Below are positions 42,724 through 51,292 of a DNA stretch of 64,000 nt, piece by piece. The translations under genes and the position numbers were made by a program. The notes below the pieces were generated by a model. The model worked only from the letters and a program-made list of their open reading frames with translations, made no database searches and was not told the origin of the DNA. How positions within the stretch are numbered: the first letter of the stretch is position 1; the number at the start of each line of letters is the position of its first letter. This DNA is from LBZV01 sp000993855 (GTDB lineage Bacteria; Patescibacteriota; Microgenomatia; Curtissbacterales; GWA2-41-24), in NCBI GenBank assembly GCA_964492425.1, contig CAZBKB010000001.1, positions 39,104 to 103,103 of the forward strand, read 5' to 3'.

Positions 42724-44568
42724 CTATGGTGAATAATTAATGCTAACGTCGGAGATTGCAGGTGTTGCGCTACCGTTACCACTTAGGGTTGCCCTAAAGC
42801 GGATATAACGCCCGTTTATATCTGCAAGGGGTATAGCTGCGGCTGATTCGTAGGATCCAAAATAGTTCCATGTAGATCCATCGTTGTTTATTGCAAGTTG
42901 AAAGATAATGTTGGTGTTTATTGGTTCATTTATTGAAAATGTTAGGTAGTTGAAAGCAGCTTGGGTGCCAGCATCGAAGATTTGCGATTCAAAAGATCCT
43001 GAAGTTACGAATGTTGCACCAGAACCTCCTAAAATTACTGTTAGTTCTGATGAGGTGTTATCGTTTCCGACAAAGGNNNNNNNNNNATTCCCGCCGGCTG
43101 TTAAATTGACTCTTCCGTAAAGTGCGGGCAAGGAGGGTGTCGATATGTTTACAACCTGCAGCTGTTGAGTGTTGGTGTCTGTGGCAAGAAAGGCATATGT
43201 GCCGCTTACAAAGATACCAAATATATTGTTTCCAGCGTTGTAATTGCCGATTAAAGAAGGGCTTGAAGGGTTGGAAACATTGATGATGTAAAACTCGGAA
43301 CCGGCGCCTGTGTTATTTGCTGTACCTAAATAGGCGGTTGAACCAGAAAGATAAATGGCAAGTCCATTTGCTGTGGTGCTTGCATTATAGTTACCGGTTA
43401 AAGTTGGTGAGGCTGGATTAGAAATATTTAATATCCTCAGTTCGCTGGAATCAATGTCGGTTGCTATGTAAGCATAGTTGGCGGTAACAGAAACACTATT
43501 AACATTTGCACCCGCTTCGTAACTACCTGCTATGCTCGGTGCGGTTGGATTACTGATGTTGACTACGTACAGCTCCCTGTTTGTACCTGTGCCTGATCTT
43601 TTGGCTACATAGGCGTAATTGCCAGAAATGTGAATGGCAGTAGCATCCTCATTTCCTCCTAGGTTCAAAGTTGCCGCAGTTGTCGGAGAGCTTTTATTGG
43701 TAATATTGACAATAGTTAATTCACTAGTGTTGCCTGAAGTGGCTAGATATGCATAGTTTCCGGAAACAAATACGCCTGTGATGTTATTACCAAAGCTGAT
43801 ACTACCAGTTAAAGTAGGTGTGGTTGGTGAAGAAATATCTACAATACTTAGGTTATTTCCACCTGCAACGTTTGTGCTGCCTAAATATGCATAATTGCCG
43901 TCCACAAAAACAGAAAGTCCGTTAGCATTTCCGCCTGAGTTAAAGTTTCCAGCAATTGTTGGTGTTGCCCAGTTTCCTCCACTGCCGGGGGCTAACTGAA
44001 TCTCTCCCCCGGAATTATTTGTGACTACAGTTGATGACAGGTTGCCGGCATTAAAATCAGACTGAGTGGTTTGGAGCCAGGCCGTGTTACCCTTGTACCT
44101 TTCTAAGTAGTTAGTTGAGGATATTGATGAGGCCATTGGAGTAGTCCATGAGACCGTTGATACAGCCCGCTTTGAAGAAGTATCTACTGTTCCGCCGCTA
44201 GTTACAATATTTCCACTTGGATCTCTTTGAACATCTGAAATGGCAACACTTCTTGTAAACTGTCCTGTATATTGTGGCTCAGACACTAATGTCCATGCAT
44301 TGGCTGATATTTCTGGGTGATATGTGCCGTTTTTTGTTGAAATGTTTGACCAAGACGCATCTCTTACGCTTCTTATAGCTTCCTCTGTTTCTCTTAATAG
44401 AGCTGTAGCCTGCAGTCTTTGTCCTTCCTGGGCTTTGCCTTCTCGAGATGCGACGAATCCTGTTAAAAGGCCAGGTAAGAGCACTGCAGTTAAGCCTATT
44501 GCCACCAAAATTTCTATCAAAGACTGTCCTCTTTTTCTGCTGAGTTTGATTTTATCCATATTTTTCAA
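42724..44568 (-). CDS. Pseudopilin fused to LVIVD beta-propeller repeats
   Basis: 614 residues as assembled. Residues 14-40 are a minor-pilin start (GQSLIEILVAIGLTAVLLPG). From about 198 to 495 run six complete repeats of the type VSGNYAYLATSG...LTIVNITNKSSPT, plus a seventh broken by ten N at 43077-43086; LVIVD repeats form propellers. The end (520-614) is a beta-sandwich-like domain (ITFQ-type strands, GRYIRFRATLSG). Probably a pilus-tip adhesin. The gap may hide further repeats. Confidence 0.8.
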   Translation of the reverse strand: MKNMDKIKLSRKRGQSLIEILVAIGLTAVLLPGLLTGFVASREGKAQEGQRLQATALLRETEEAIRSVRDASWSNISTKNGTYHPEISANAWTLVSEPQYTGQFTRSVAISDVQRDPSGNIVTSGGTVDTSSKRAVSTVSWTTPMASSISSTNYLERYKGNTAWLQTTQSDFNAGNLSSTVVTNNSGGEIQLAPGSGGNWATPTIAGNFNSGGNANGLSVFVDGNYAYLGSTNVAGGNNLSIVDISSPTTPTLTGSISFGNNITGVFVSGNYAYLATSGNTSELTIVNITNKSSPTTAATLNLGGNEDATAIHISGNYAYVAKRSGTGTNRELYVVNISNPTAPSIAGSYEAGANVNSVSVTANYAYIATDIDSSELRILNISNPASPTLTGNYNASTTANGLAIYLSGSTAYLGTANNTGAGSEFYIINVSNPSSPSLIGNYNAGNNIFGIFVSGTYAFLATDTNTQQLQVVNISTPSLPALYGRVNLTAGGNXXXXFVGNDNTSSELTVILGGSGATFVTSGSFESQIFDAGTQAAFNYLTFSINEPINTNIIFQLAINNDGSTWNYFGSYESAAAIPLADINGRYIRFRATLSGNGSATPAISDVSINYSP

Positions 44569-45038
44569 TTTGTTGATATTGCTCCGTATTGATTTATTGT
44601 TAAGGTTTTTGAAATACCACTTGAAGTGTGATCTATAGTGAAACTATTGGATCCGTTTATGAAACCGGCGACGTCACCGCTGCGTTTTTCAAAAACGACC
44701 TGATTAAAAGGCAGAGAGATGCCGGTTAATGTCAAATCCCCCTCAAGTTGTACTTTAAAATTAGACGTATCAAGATTGTTGTATAATGGCCCACGAAAAA
44801 GAGTGTAACCGTTACTTTCAAAATAAATTCCAAATTGTTGGGCTGAGCCTTGCCCTTCGGTATCTCCGACCATTGCTTTTATCTGCTGGTTTCTAATATC
44901 GGCTATAACCTGAGTAGATATAGATTCAAGGGAAGATATATTTTGAGGACGAAGAAGGTTTATTGTTGTGAAGGAGACAAGCATAGTAAATATAGAAAGA
45001 ACCAGGATAATTTCGATTAAAGTGAAACCCTTTTTCAT
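44565..45038 (-). CDS. Type IV pseudopilin, GspH/FimT-like
   Basis: 157 residues: MKKG leader, FTLIEIILVLSIFTMLVSFT helix, then STQVIADIRNQQIKAMVGDTE, the usual GspH continuation. Overlaps the propeller-pilin gene start by 4 bases, suggesting the two are made together. Confidence 0.82.
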   Translation of the reverse strand: MKKGFTLIEIILVLSIFTMLVSFTTINLLRPQNISSLESISTQVIADIRNQQIKAMVGDTEGQGSAQQFGIYFESNGYTLFRGPLYNNLDTSNFKVQLEGDLTLTGISLPFNQVVFEKRSGDVAGFINGSNSFTIDHTSSGISKTLTINQYGAISTN

Positions 45039-45045
45039 TTTTCAT

Positions 45046-46095
45046 TTATCTCGTACCAATTTGTGAGATAAGGCTATAAATTGGAGCAATAATAGAAAGC
45101 ATCATGCCTCCTATTAATATTCCGACAAGCACCAACATTACAGGCTCAATAAGTGTGGTTGCTGTTTTTAGGTTTTCACCTACTTTTGTTTCAAATTGTT
45201 CTGACAAATCCTTCATGCCTTTTTCCATTGTCCCGCTTTTTTCTGCTGATTCTATTACCTTTAACATTAAAGACGGAATTATTTTATTATTTGTTTTGAA
45301 GTCAGTTGAAAATTTTTTTCCGGCAGTGAGGCTTGCTTTGGCCTTATTTATTATTTGGAGAATCTCTTTTTTGTAAACAATGTCTTTTGTAAATTCAAGG
45401 GCTTCTGTAATTGGTATACCTGCGGAAAGAAGTAAATACATTGTCCGCGTAAACCTAGCAAGATCAAGTGAGATAGCAATCTTATTAATGACAGGAAGTG
45501 ATGTCAGTATTTTATAAAGAAAATTCTTTTTCAGTTTGAATAAAAGGGTAAAGAATAACAGGAAAACTATAAAGCCCAGTAAAAATTGTAATTTGTAAGC
45601 CAGAAGAGCTTTTGATATGAAGATCAATATTTTAGTAGGAAGAGGGAGAGTTACTTTGAGTCGTAAAAACACTGTTGCTATTCTTGGAATCACAAAAGTT
45701 AAAATTAAAAGAAGTACGGCAGTGAAAACTGTGAAGACCAATAATGGGTAAAGCAATGCTGCTTTTACTTTATCTTCTAAATCTATATCTTTCTTAATAT
45801 TTAAAACCAAGTCATTTAGGGATTCATCAAGCGTTCCAGCTTCTTCCGCGGCTTTTAATAAATTAGTGGTAATTGGGTCAAAGGCTTTTGGATATTTGGA
45901 AAATGAATAAGTAACAGTCTTGCCTTGATTTAAGTCTTCTTTTAAGCTTAGAAGTATCTTTTTAACATTACCCCTGGATTCTTCTGCCAGTGAGTCTACG
46001 GCATCCAGAATAGGTATACCAGATTTTAAAAGTGTAGCCAAGCTTGAAATAATATCTAACTTCTCGCGATTTTTAAGGGCAGTGGAGTTTGTCAT
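45046..46095 (-). CDS. pilC: Type IV pilus inner-membrane platform protein PilC
   Basis: 349 residues with two T2SS-F repeats: first with LLKSGIPILDAVDSL and FSKYPKAFD, second with LLSAGIPITEALEF and KVIESAEKSGTMEKG. Membrane helices at about 115-140, 165-190 and 320-345. Overlaps pilB by 4 bases. Transmits motion of the ATPase to the pilus base. Confidence 0.92.
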   Translation of the reverse strand: MTNSTALKNREKLDIISSLATLLKSGIPILDAVDSLAEESRGNVKKILLSLKEDLNQGKTVTYSFSKYPKAFDPITTNLLKAAEEAGTLDESLNDLVLNIKKDIDLEDKVKAALLYPLLVFTVFTAVLLLILTFVIPRIATVFLRLKVTLPLPTKILIFISKALLAYKLQFLLGFIVFLLFFTLLFKLKKNFLYKILTSLPVINKIAISLDLARFTRTMYLLLSAGIPITEALEFTKDIVYKKEILQIINKAKASLTAGKKFSTDFKTNNKIIPSLMLKVIESAEKSGTMEKGMKDLSEQFETKVGENLKTATTLIEPVMLVLVGILIGGMMLSIIAPIYSLISQIGTR

Positions 46096-47786
46096 TCTTT
46101 AGTTGATCTTATAATTTCTTCAAGCGACGTGATTCCACTTTTTACTTTTTCTATGCCATCTTCAAGCATTGAGCGCATCCCTTCTTCTCTTGCCTTGACC
46201 TCAATTGTACTACTGTCTGCTTTTCTGGTAATTAAATCTTTGATGGAATTGGTTACAACCATCACTTCAAAAATCCCAATTCTACCGCTGTAACCCGTAT
46301 GATGACATATGTCGCAGCCTTTCCCCTTGTAAGATCTAATTGAGTTCTCTGTTTTGTCTTTAGTGTCAAGTGAAAAATGTTTAATTAGTAGATCTAAAGG
46401 TATAAATTTTGATAATTCTGCTGTTGTTATACTCTGAGAAACCCTGCATTTTTCGCAAATTTTTCTGACCAGTCTTTGAGCAATAATTACATTAACAGTA
46501 GAAGCAACCAAAAACGGTTCAATTTCCATATCAATTAATCTAGGCAGTGTTGTTGCAGCATTGTTTGTGTGGATGGTTGAAAGCACTAAATGACCTGTCA
46601 TAGCACTATTGATGGCAATACCGGCTGTTTCATTATCTCTTATTTCGCCGACAAAGATAATATCAGGGTCTTGCCTTACAATGGACCGCAAACCGTTTGC
46701 AAATGTTAAATCAGTTTTTGCGTTCACCTGAATTTGATTAACCCCTTCAATATCGTATTCGACAGGATCCTCAATGGTGGAAATGTTTTTGTCACGGGTA
46801 TTAATTATTTTTAATATTGCATAGATTGTAGTTGTTTTGCCGCTTCCTGTGGGACCGGTTGCCAATACCATTCCATATGGTTTTGTGAAACCGGCTTTTA
46901 CTTTAGCAATATTTTCTGCTGTTAAACCGAGTTCGGATAGTGCAAATTGCCTGGAGTGGGAAGAAAGCAGNNNNNNNNNNTTTTCGCCTTCTACTATTGG
47001 GACTACGGAAACACGTATGTCTAGGTTTTCACTTTCAATTTCTGTTTGAATTTTGCCATCCTGTGCCTTTAAGTGCTCGTCTGTTCTTAGCTTTGCCATA
47101 ACTTTGATTCTGGTGATTATCTGGTCGTGCAAATTTTTTGGAAGCTTTAGTACGTCGTGAAGGACTCCGTCGATTCTGAAGCGAATTAATGATTCTTTGT
47201 CATAAGGTTCAATATGAATGTCGGATGCTTTATTATTTGACGCATATTTAATGAGCAAGTCTACAATGTTTGCAATAGGTGCTTCGACTTTGGTTGCACC
47301 TGCTGCTTTTCTAACGGCGTTCTCTAATATACTATCAAACGTAGGTTGCAACTCTTTTTGGTAGAGACGCATTGAACTTTCAATGTCCGCTTTTGTGGCA
47401 TATACCGGCGTAACTTTTAAACCCGTTTTTTTAAAAAGCAATCCGAAAAATTCGCTGTTTTGCGGATTGCTTGTTGCTACTTTTAATCCGTTTTTATTTT
47501 CTGAAATTGCGATTGCGTTTTGTTTTTTAGCAACAATTTGCGGAATTATTGATAATGTATCTTCCGGTATAGTAATTTGAGAGATGTCTACAAATGGTAC
47601 GCCATATAAATCCGCAACTACTATGCCCAAATCCTTGTCGCGAATGAGTTCTTTGGAAAGAAGGACACTCTGAAGATAAGTATTGGATTTTTCGCTTTCT
47701 GCAAGAGCAGCATCTAGTTTTGAGGTTTCGATGACCTCTAATTTTTTGAGTTCTTCATATAACTGCTTATTGCTAAAAGCAGGCAT
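46092..47786 (-). CDS. pilB: Type IV pilus extension ATPase PilB (contains scaffold gap)
   Basis: 564 residues as assembled. N-terminal MshEN-like domains, then Walker A GPTGSGKTTT, Asp box STIEDPVEYDI, Walker B DIIFVGEIRD, His box HLVLSTIHTNNA, and zinc pairs CEKC and CDIC. Ten N at 46971-46980 fall between VEGE and LLSSHSRQ, where the family has about five residues, so the gene is very likely intact. No pilT (retraction) gene is in the window. Confidence 0.93.
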   Translation of the reverse strand: MPAFSNKQLYEELKKLEVIETSKLDAALAESEKSNTYLQSVLLSKELIRDKDLGIVVADLYGVPFVDISQITIPEDTLSIIPQIVAKKQNAIAISENKNGLKVATSNPQNSEFFGLLFKKTGLKVTPVYATKADIESSMRLYQKELQPTFDSILENAVRKAAGATKVEAPIANIVDLLIKYASNNKASDIHIEPYDKESLIRFRIDGVLHDVLKLPKNLHDQIITRIKVMAKLRTDEHLKAQDGKIQTEIESENLDIRVSVVPIVEGEXXXXLLSSHSRQFALSELGLTAENIAKVKAGFTKPYGMVLATGPTGSGKTTTIYAILKIINTRDKNISTIEDPVEYDIEGVNQIQVNAKTDLTFANGLRSIVRQDPDIIFVGEIRDNETAGIAINSAMTGHLVLSTIHTNNAATTLPRLIDMEIEPFLVASTVNVIIAQRLVRKICEKCRVSQSITTAELSKFIPLDLLIKHFSLDTKDKTENSIRSYKGKGCDICHHTGYSGRIGIFEVMVVTNSIKDLITRKADSSTIEVKAREEGMRSMLEDGIEKVKSGITSLEEIIRSTKE

Positions 47787-48000
47787 GATACCATTGTATC
47801 GCGATCTCTTAATTATTACTAACTGTTATTTGAAGTTTATATTCTTTAGGAAAAGCTTAAGGGTTGTGAGGTATATCGGAGCATTGAGATATTCGGTTTA
47901 CCCTGAAGGAAGCAAGGGGTCGGACTCCTCGCTAGGCTCAATGATAACTGCGCAGAAGCCAAATTACTAGCAATGCAGCTTGAGATGTTGAACAACCACC
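47787..48000 (+). repeat. Coding-tail repeat, copy A, in gene-free stretch
   Basis: No full gene. From about 47931 a plus-strand frame reads LNDNCAEAKLLAMQLEMLNN then HL before the convergent gene at 48001. The same tail recurs at 48812, 49460 and 50112 with mostly silent differences. Confidence 0.6.
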
Positions 48001-48588
48001 TTATAAGTTCTGTGTATGTGGCTCACCTGTAGAATTGGGATTAGTGTTTTTATTTTCCTCTTGCTTCTCGGCTCTTTTAAGAAGCCCATAAATTCTTGCC
48101 CGATTGTATCTCTGTAGCATTACAGGGTAAAGATTTACAAGACCTGTGGCAACATTTATAAAAGTGTGTTTATCTACTGCCCCATCTGTTAAGGACATTG
48201 AAATCCTGGTTACAGCGGCTGCAAGGCCAGCTGCGTGAACTGTTTCCCAAATTCGAGTGTAACGATCATATTTTTTGGCTGCATCTAGTGTAGGTTCAGG
48301 CAAGGAAAAACCGCCTAAATGGCTTCCTCCGCCTCGTCTTACCATTCTTATCACAGCGTCACCCGAAGGAATGTATCTTTTGAAGGTTCTTACGCCCATC
48401 CAGCGGTATACTGTTCCATTTTTCTCCCATAGCTTTGGGGCAAAATATGCTTCTGCCACAACCTCCGCAGCTTTACCAGCAATTCTTAATGCTTTCCCTT
48501 CGGGATTTTCTGCCTCTGTATCTTGAGATTGAATTGGCCTCAAAGCCTCTTTTACATCTTCCATCTGATTTAATCTTAATCTGTCCAT
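48001..48588 (-). CDS. CrtO-like acyltransferase-family protein
   Basis: 195 residues. FAPKLWEKNGTVYRWMGVRTFKR and the C-terminal NLYPVMLQRYNRARI match my recollection of the glycosyl-4,4'-diaponeurosporenoate acyltransferase (CrtO) family, where WYxxxGxxxFK and QRYNR are fixed. Two weak hydrophobic stretches (120-160). Tail is polar and disordered. No carotenoid genes are nearby, so the substrate is open. Confidence 0.5.
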   Translation of the reverse strand: MDRLRLNQMEDVKEALRPIQSQDTEAENPEGKALRIAGKAAEVVAEAYFAPKLWEKNGTVYRWMGVRTFKRYIPSGDAVIRMVRRGGGSHLGGFSLPEPTLDAAKKYDRYTRIWETVHAAGLAAAVTRISMSLTDGAVDKHTFINVATGLVNLYPVMLQRYNRARIYGLLKRAEKQEENKNTNPNSTGEPHTQNL

Positions 48589-48921
48589 AAATCTAAAGCA
48601 AACGATATTATACTTTGGTGATTACAATTATGTATTCTCCAAAAACAAGAGGTGGCGTGTGATCTTTGATAAATCTTCCTTATAATAATTCACAGATAAT
48701 TTGTTGGTCGGACTTGTTTTGAAGTTGCAGTCCCATCTCCAGTAACTGACTTAGGTTCATGAGCGGGAGACGGTTCTGGGCTCGAACCTCCACTCGCTGT
48801 TTAATGATAACAATGAGGAGGCTAAACTGTTAGCGTATCAGCTTGAGACATTAAATAACCACCTAAATATGAACTCCTTTTTATAGATTACTGCGGAACT
48901 TGGAGTAAGTTACAGTTTTAT
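48589..48921 (+). repeat. Coding-tail repeat, copy B, in a 333-base gene-free stretch
   Basis: Contains GAGCGGGAGACGGTT (also in copy C) and, from about 48809, a plus frame reading LFNDNNEEAKLLAYQLETLN then NHLNMNSFL and stop. GGTTCGAGCC on the minus strand resembles a tRNA T-arm, but no cloverleaf forms. Otherwise I see no gene. Confidence 0.6.
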
Positions 48922-49296
48922 CTAAAGACTTTCAATAGCAATATCACGAGCAGCAAGAATTAAGCTAAAACTCTTACCACCGATACCGCGCGTCATTTTT
49001 AAGCTATGCGGCGTAATCTCAGCTAAATCTTTTTTCGTGTGAATATCGTTTTGTAACAATACATAAAATAATCTCCCAAATGAGTAGAAGTTGGGTTCAA
49101 TTATCGTATAGACAGAATTATCTCCATATTTGTAACGTTCATCCTGACACCACAATAGTGTGTCTTGAGACGGTACATATGGTTTTCCCTGACGATCTTG
49201 CCGTGCCATCTGAGCAAGACATGACTCATACCTTAACTTAGCACCCATTAATCTTGACTCTCTTTCTTGGCTGGCTCTTTCAAATTCGGTTGGCAT
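48922..49296 (-). CDS. Hypothetical protein with helix-hairpin-helix-like C-terminus
   Basis: 124 residues. The end (NDIHTKKDLAEITPHSLKM then RGIGGKSFSLILAA) looks like the HhH motif of the RNA polymerase alpha C-terminal domain. N-terminal half is charged with two Cys. A TATAAT with an upstream TG (extended -10) ends 8 bases before the ATG, so the mRNA is probably leaderless. Function unknown; DNA binding is a guess. Confidence 0.5.
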   Translation of the reverse strand: MPTEFERASQERESRLMGAKLRYESCLAQMARQDRQGKPYVPSQDTLLWCQDERYKYGDNSVYTIIEPNFYSFGRLFYVLLQNDIHTKKDLAEITPHSLKMTRGIGGKSFSLILAARDIAIESL

Positions 49297-49525
49297 AGCT
49301 AGGGATTATATCAAACTTAGGCTAATGAGAGCGGGAGACGGTTGTCCTTCACTATCTCTTTCGCATAAAGCTTCAGAGATCACTAAAGTTTCGGAACAAT
49401 AAATATTCGAGCTACAGCGCTGAGCTTGTCGAAGTGTCTGACTCCACACTCTGGTTAATGATAACAATGATGAGGCGAAAATTCTAGCGTTTCAGCTTGA
49501 AGCACTTAATAAACACTTGGATAAT
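49297..49525 (+). repeat. Coding-tail repeat, copy C
   Basis: Starts with GAGCGGGAGACGGTT, later CTGAGCTTGTCGAAGTG (a hairpin of the TGAG-TCGA type), then from about 49457 the frame LVNDNNDEAKILAFQLEALN and KHLDNLGNGELYWQRL to TAG at 49552, running into the end of the convergent DUF2283 gene. Confidence 0.6.
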
Positions 49526-49741
49526 TTAGGCAACGGAGAACTCTATTGGCAGAGACTTTAGATCAGTAGTTTTTGGTAAGTCCACGTAAAGTTTTTCAAA
49601 ACCTATTACTTTACCCAGTTTGTCTTTGCTAACAACTGTGCCATCTCCAACCTCTTCAGTTATTGCCTCTTTTTTAGGGTCATCGAACCACACATTCAAG
49701 GTTCGACCCTTAGCGTCATAATATATTTTAATTTTCGACAT
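49526..49741 (-). CDS. DUF2283 family protein
   Basis: 71 residues: IKIYYDAKGRTLNVWFDDPKK, the YDxxxDxLxI start of DUF2283, and GTVVSKDKLGKVIGFEKLYV. Pairs with the upstream nuclease-like gene (14-base overlap); such small pairs behave like toxin-antitoxin modules by arrangement. Confidence 0.7.
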   Translation of the reverse strand: MSKIKIYYDAKGRTLNVWFDDPKKEAITEEVGDGTVVSKDKLGKVIGFEKLYVDLPKTTDLKSLPIEFSVA

Positions 49742-50053
49742 TGATTTTTTCTCCTTCTCTGATTCTTTTTGTTAAGTAAGCAGTTATTATGTATCCACTT
49801 TTATTGTCAAGGTGATCGCAAGCTGTGCAAACATAAATGTTACCTAAATTCTTGTAATACAAATGCACACTTGGGTCTTGTTTACTTTTCCTAATCTCGG
49901 TTGGTCTTTTTAACGATTCTTTTATACTTCTATTTCGTATTTTGCAATTATTGGATGTTTTATCGTTACGATCTTTTTCCAATAATCTTTTGTTGTCCTG
50001 ACCCTAACACCCAACGGTGTTTCTACCTCAAAGTATACATCTTTTGGCTTCAC
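49728..50053 (-). pseudogene. Small nuclease-like gene (DUF4258/PBECR-like) with one-base frameshift
   Basis: From the GTG at 50053: KPKDVYFEVETPLGVRVRTT, then DYWKKIVTIKHPIIAKYEIEV and TAA. One frame over it resumes KESLKRPTEIRKSKQDPS, then VHLYYKNLG and GYIITAYLTKRIREGEKI. Adding one A restores a single 108-residue protein of a family I know with HPE, LYY and TAY motifs. A TATACT with upstream TG lies 6 bases before the GTG, supporting that start. Decay or sequencing error. Confidence 0.65.
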
Positions 50054-50087
50054 ATTTGAAGTATAACACCAAAATTAGAGGTCATAG

Positions 50088-50142
50088 ACCCTGAGCGAAG
50101 TCGAAGGGCTAAATTGCTAGCGACGCAGTTGGNNNNNNNNNN
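50088..50142. repeat. Hairpin plus truncated coding-tail repeat (copy D) next to a scaffold gap
   Basis: CCCTGAGCGAAGTCGAAGGG is an imperfect palindrome; it joins directly to GCTAAATTGCTAGCG, the inner part of the repeated tail, which is cut by ten N (50133-50142). Confidence 0.6.
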
Positions 50143-50189
50143 GCAAAACGGAAATTACTTTGCCTACGAGGGTTGGAAACCCTAAAAAA

Positions 50190-50480
50190 TCACTTATATA
50201 CTTTGCGAGTTCCACTATGAGTACCTATATCAAGCAAAATAATTACTAGTCTTTGTTCGCTATCATAATCCCAAATAATCCGAATATCACCAGTCACCCA
50301 GGAACTCCATCTAATACCATAGTTTTGCGTATTTACTTTGTGGGATTGAAGCGATGGGTGCGAAGGATTGACCGCTAGTTTTTGAAGAGTTGTTTTTATA
50401 CGTTTATTTAGTACTTCGTCAGAACCTACTATCTTTTCTCTTGTAACGCTAAACGTTACGGTAATTTTGAGTGTGAACAT
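50190..50480 (-). CDS. RelE-like toxin
   Basis: 96 residues from the ATG at 50480. Shows NPSHPSLQSHKVN, then RWSSWVTGDIRIIWDYD and the ending LLDIGTHSGTRKVYK, a RelE/YafQ-type ribonuclease pattern. 7 bases after its antitoxin gene. The upstream in-frame start at 50501 would overlap the antitoxin. Confidence 0.8.
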   Translation of the reverse strand: MFTLKITVTFSVTREKIVGSDEVLNKRIKTTLQKLAVNPSHPSLQSHKVNTQNYGIRWSSWVTGDIRIIWDYDSEQRLVIILLDIGTHSGTRKVYK

Positions 50481-50487
50481 CAGGAGA

Positions 50488-50766
50488 TTACTGAATACCA
50501 AGAATTTTGTTCAAAGCTTTGTCGTCAGATGGATCAACTTCGGTATAACGACCTTCTTCTAAATCTTTGAGACTCTGGCCAATTCTTTTGTCGCTTGCTT
50601 CATCAACCATAGGCAGACGTTCAATCTCTTCTTTGACGTCAATAACAGCCAAATGCCTCATATATTCACCAAACGAAAGTCCTAGTTGTCTTGCTTTAGT
50701 CAGTACAACCTGGTAGAGCTGTGGCGAGAAAGTTATTAGTTTTTGTACTCGTGCGGTGTCTCTCAT
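50488..50766 (-). CDS. RHH-type antitoxin
   Basis: 92 residues: ARVQKLITFSPQLYQVVLTK and LGLSFGEYMRHLAV fit a ribbon-helix-helix DNA-binding start; acidic C-terminus (EGRYTEVDPSDDKA) would bind the toxin that follows. Confidence 0.72.
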   Translation of the reverse strand: MRDTARVQKLITFSPQLYQVVLTKARQLGLSFGEYMRHLAVIDVKEEIERLPMVDEASDKRIGQSLKDLEEGRYTEVDPSDDKALNKILGIQ

Positions 50767-50980
50767 ATTTTATATGTAATCTGTATTAACTGCGTTAATT
50801 TTACTACACTTTTGCAAAATAGTCAATTTATTGAGCTCCTTAGCGAACGAAGTTCGGACCTATTATACTACCGTACCTGATCTAGAAAAAGAAATTTACA
50901 AAAGAGCTTTTTGTGCCTGAACAGCATGAATAGCAGATTGTGTCTATTAGTTGTATAATTTCTGGCCATGACTCAGGATA

Positions 50981-50990
50981 NNNNNNNNNN
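50981..50990. other. Scaffold gap truncating tRNA-Gly
   Basis: Ten N. The 214 bases before it (50767-50980) hold no gene I can recognise. The 3' half of tRNA-Gly should lie in or beyond the gap. Confidence 0.9.
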
Positions 50991-51034
50991 CTTCCACTTG
51001 GCAAGCGGACGTTTTACCACTAAACTACACCCGC
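50991..51034 (-). tRNA. tRNA-Gly (anticodon GCC), 5' part only
   Basis: From 51034: acceptor GCGGGTG, D-arm region TAGTTTAGTGGTAAAAC, anticodon stem TCCGC/GTGGA with loop TTGCCAA (GCC). Variable and T-arms are lost to the gap. The first ten bases also encode the last codons and stop of the GIY-YIG gene. Confidence 0.85.
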
Positions 51035-51285
51035 GCAATATTTGCAGTATTAATTAGCTGCTTAAATTGTATCCCACCTTTCATCTTCTTAATTGTAAAT
51101 TCCCTCTGCCGAGATGCCTTGTTGGTTTTATATGCTTCTGCGTATATCAACTCTAACGGCCTTCTGTGTTTAGTAGATTTTACTAGACCTTGATTGTGTT
51201 TTTCTAATCGTATTTTTAGGTCACTTGTACTACCAATGTAATGCTTTTTGTCTTTCAAACTTTTCAATACATAAACATAGTACAT
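51025..51285 (-). CDS. GIY-YIG endonuclease domain protein
   Basis: 86 residues, single domain: YYVYVLKSLKDKKHYIGST (GIY and YIG elements), the Arg in SDLKIRLEKHNQG, and REFTIKKMKGG. Similar to the YhbQ/UvrC-N type. Its stop lies inside tRNA-Gly, and a second tRNA-Gly 5' part stands 8 bases before its start, so the gene is exactly framed by two tRNA pieces. Confidence 0.85.
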   Translation of the reverse strand: MYYVYVLKSLKDKKHYIGSTSDLKIRLEKHNQGLVKSTKHRRPLELIYAEAYKTNKASRQREFTIKKMKGGIQFKQLINTANIARV

Positions 51286-51292
51286 TTAAAAT

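Noticed and set aside
43077..43086. Two separate genes at the propeller pilin
   Set aside because: Only a ten-N gap interrupts repeat seven; the frame continues into the C-terminal domain.
46971..46980. Broken pilB
   Set aside because: The interruption is a ten-N gap; frame and motifs continue on both sides and the missing part is about five residues.
48770..48815. tRNA on the minus strand (GGTTCGAGCC)
   Set aside because: The T-loop-like sequence has no pairing stem or acceptor partner.
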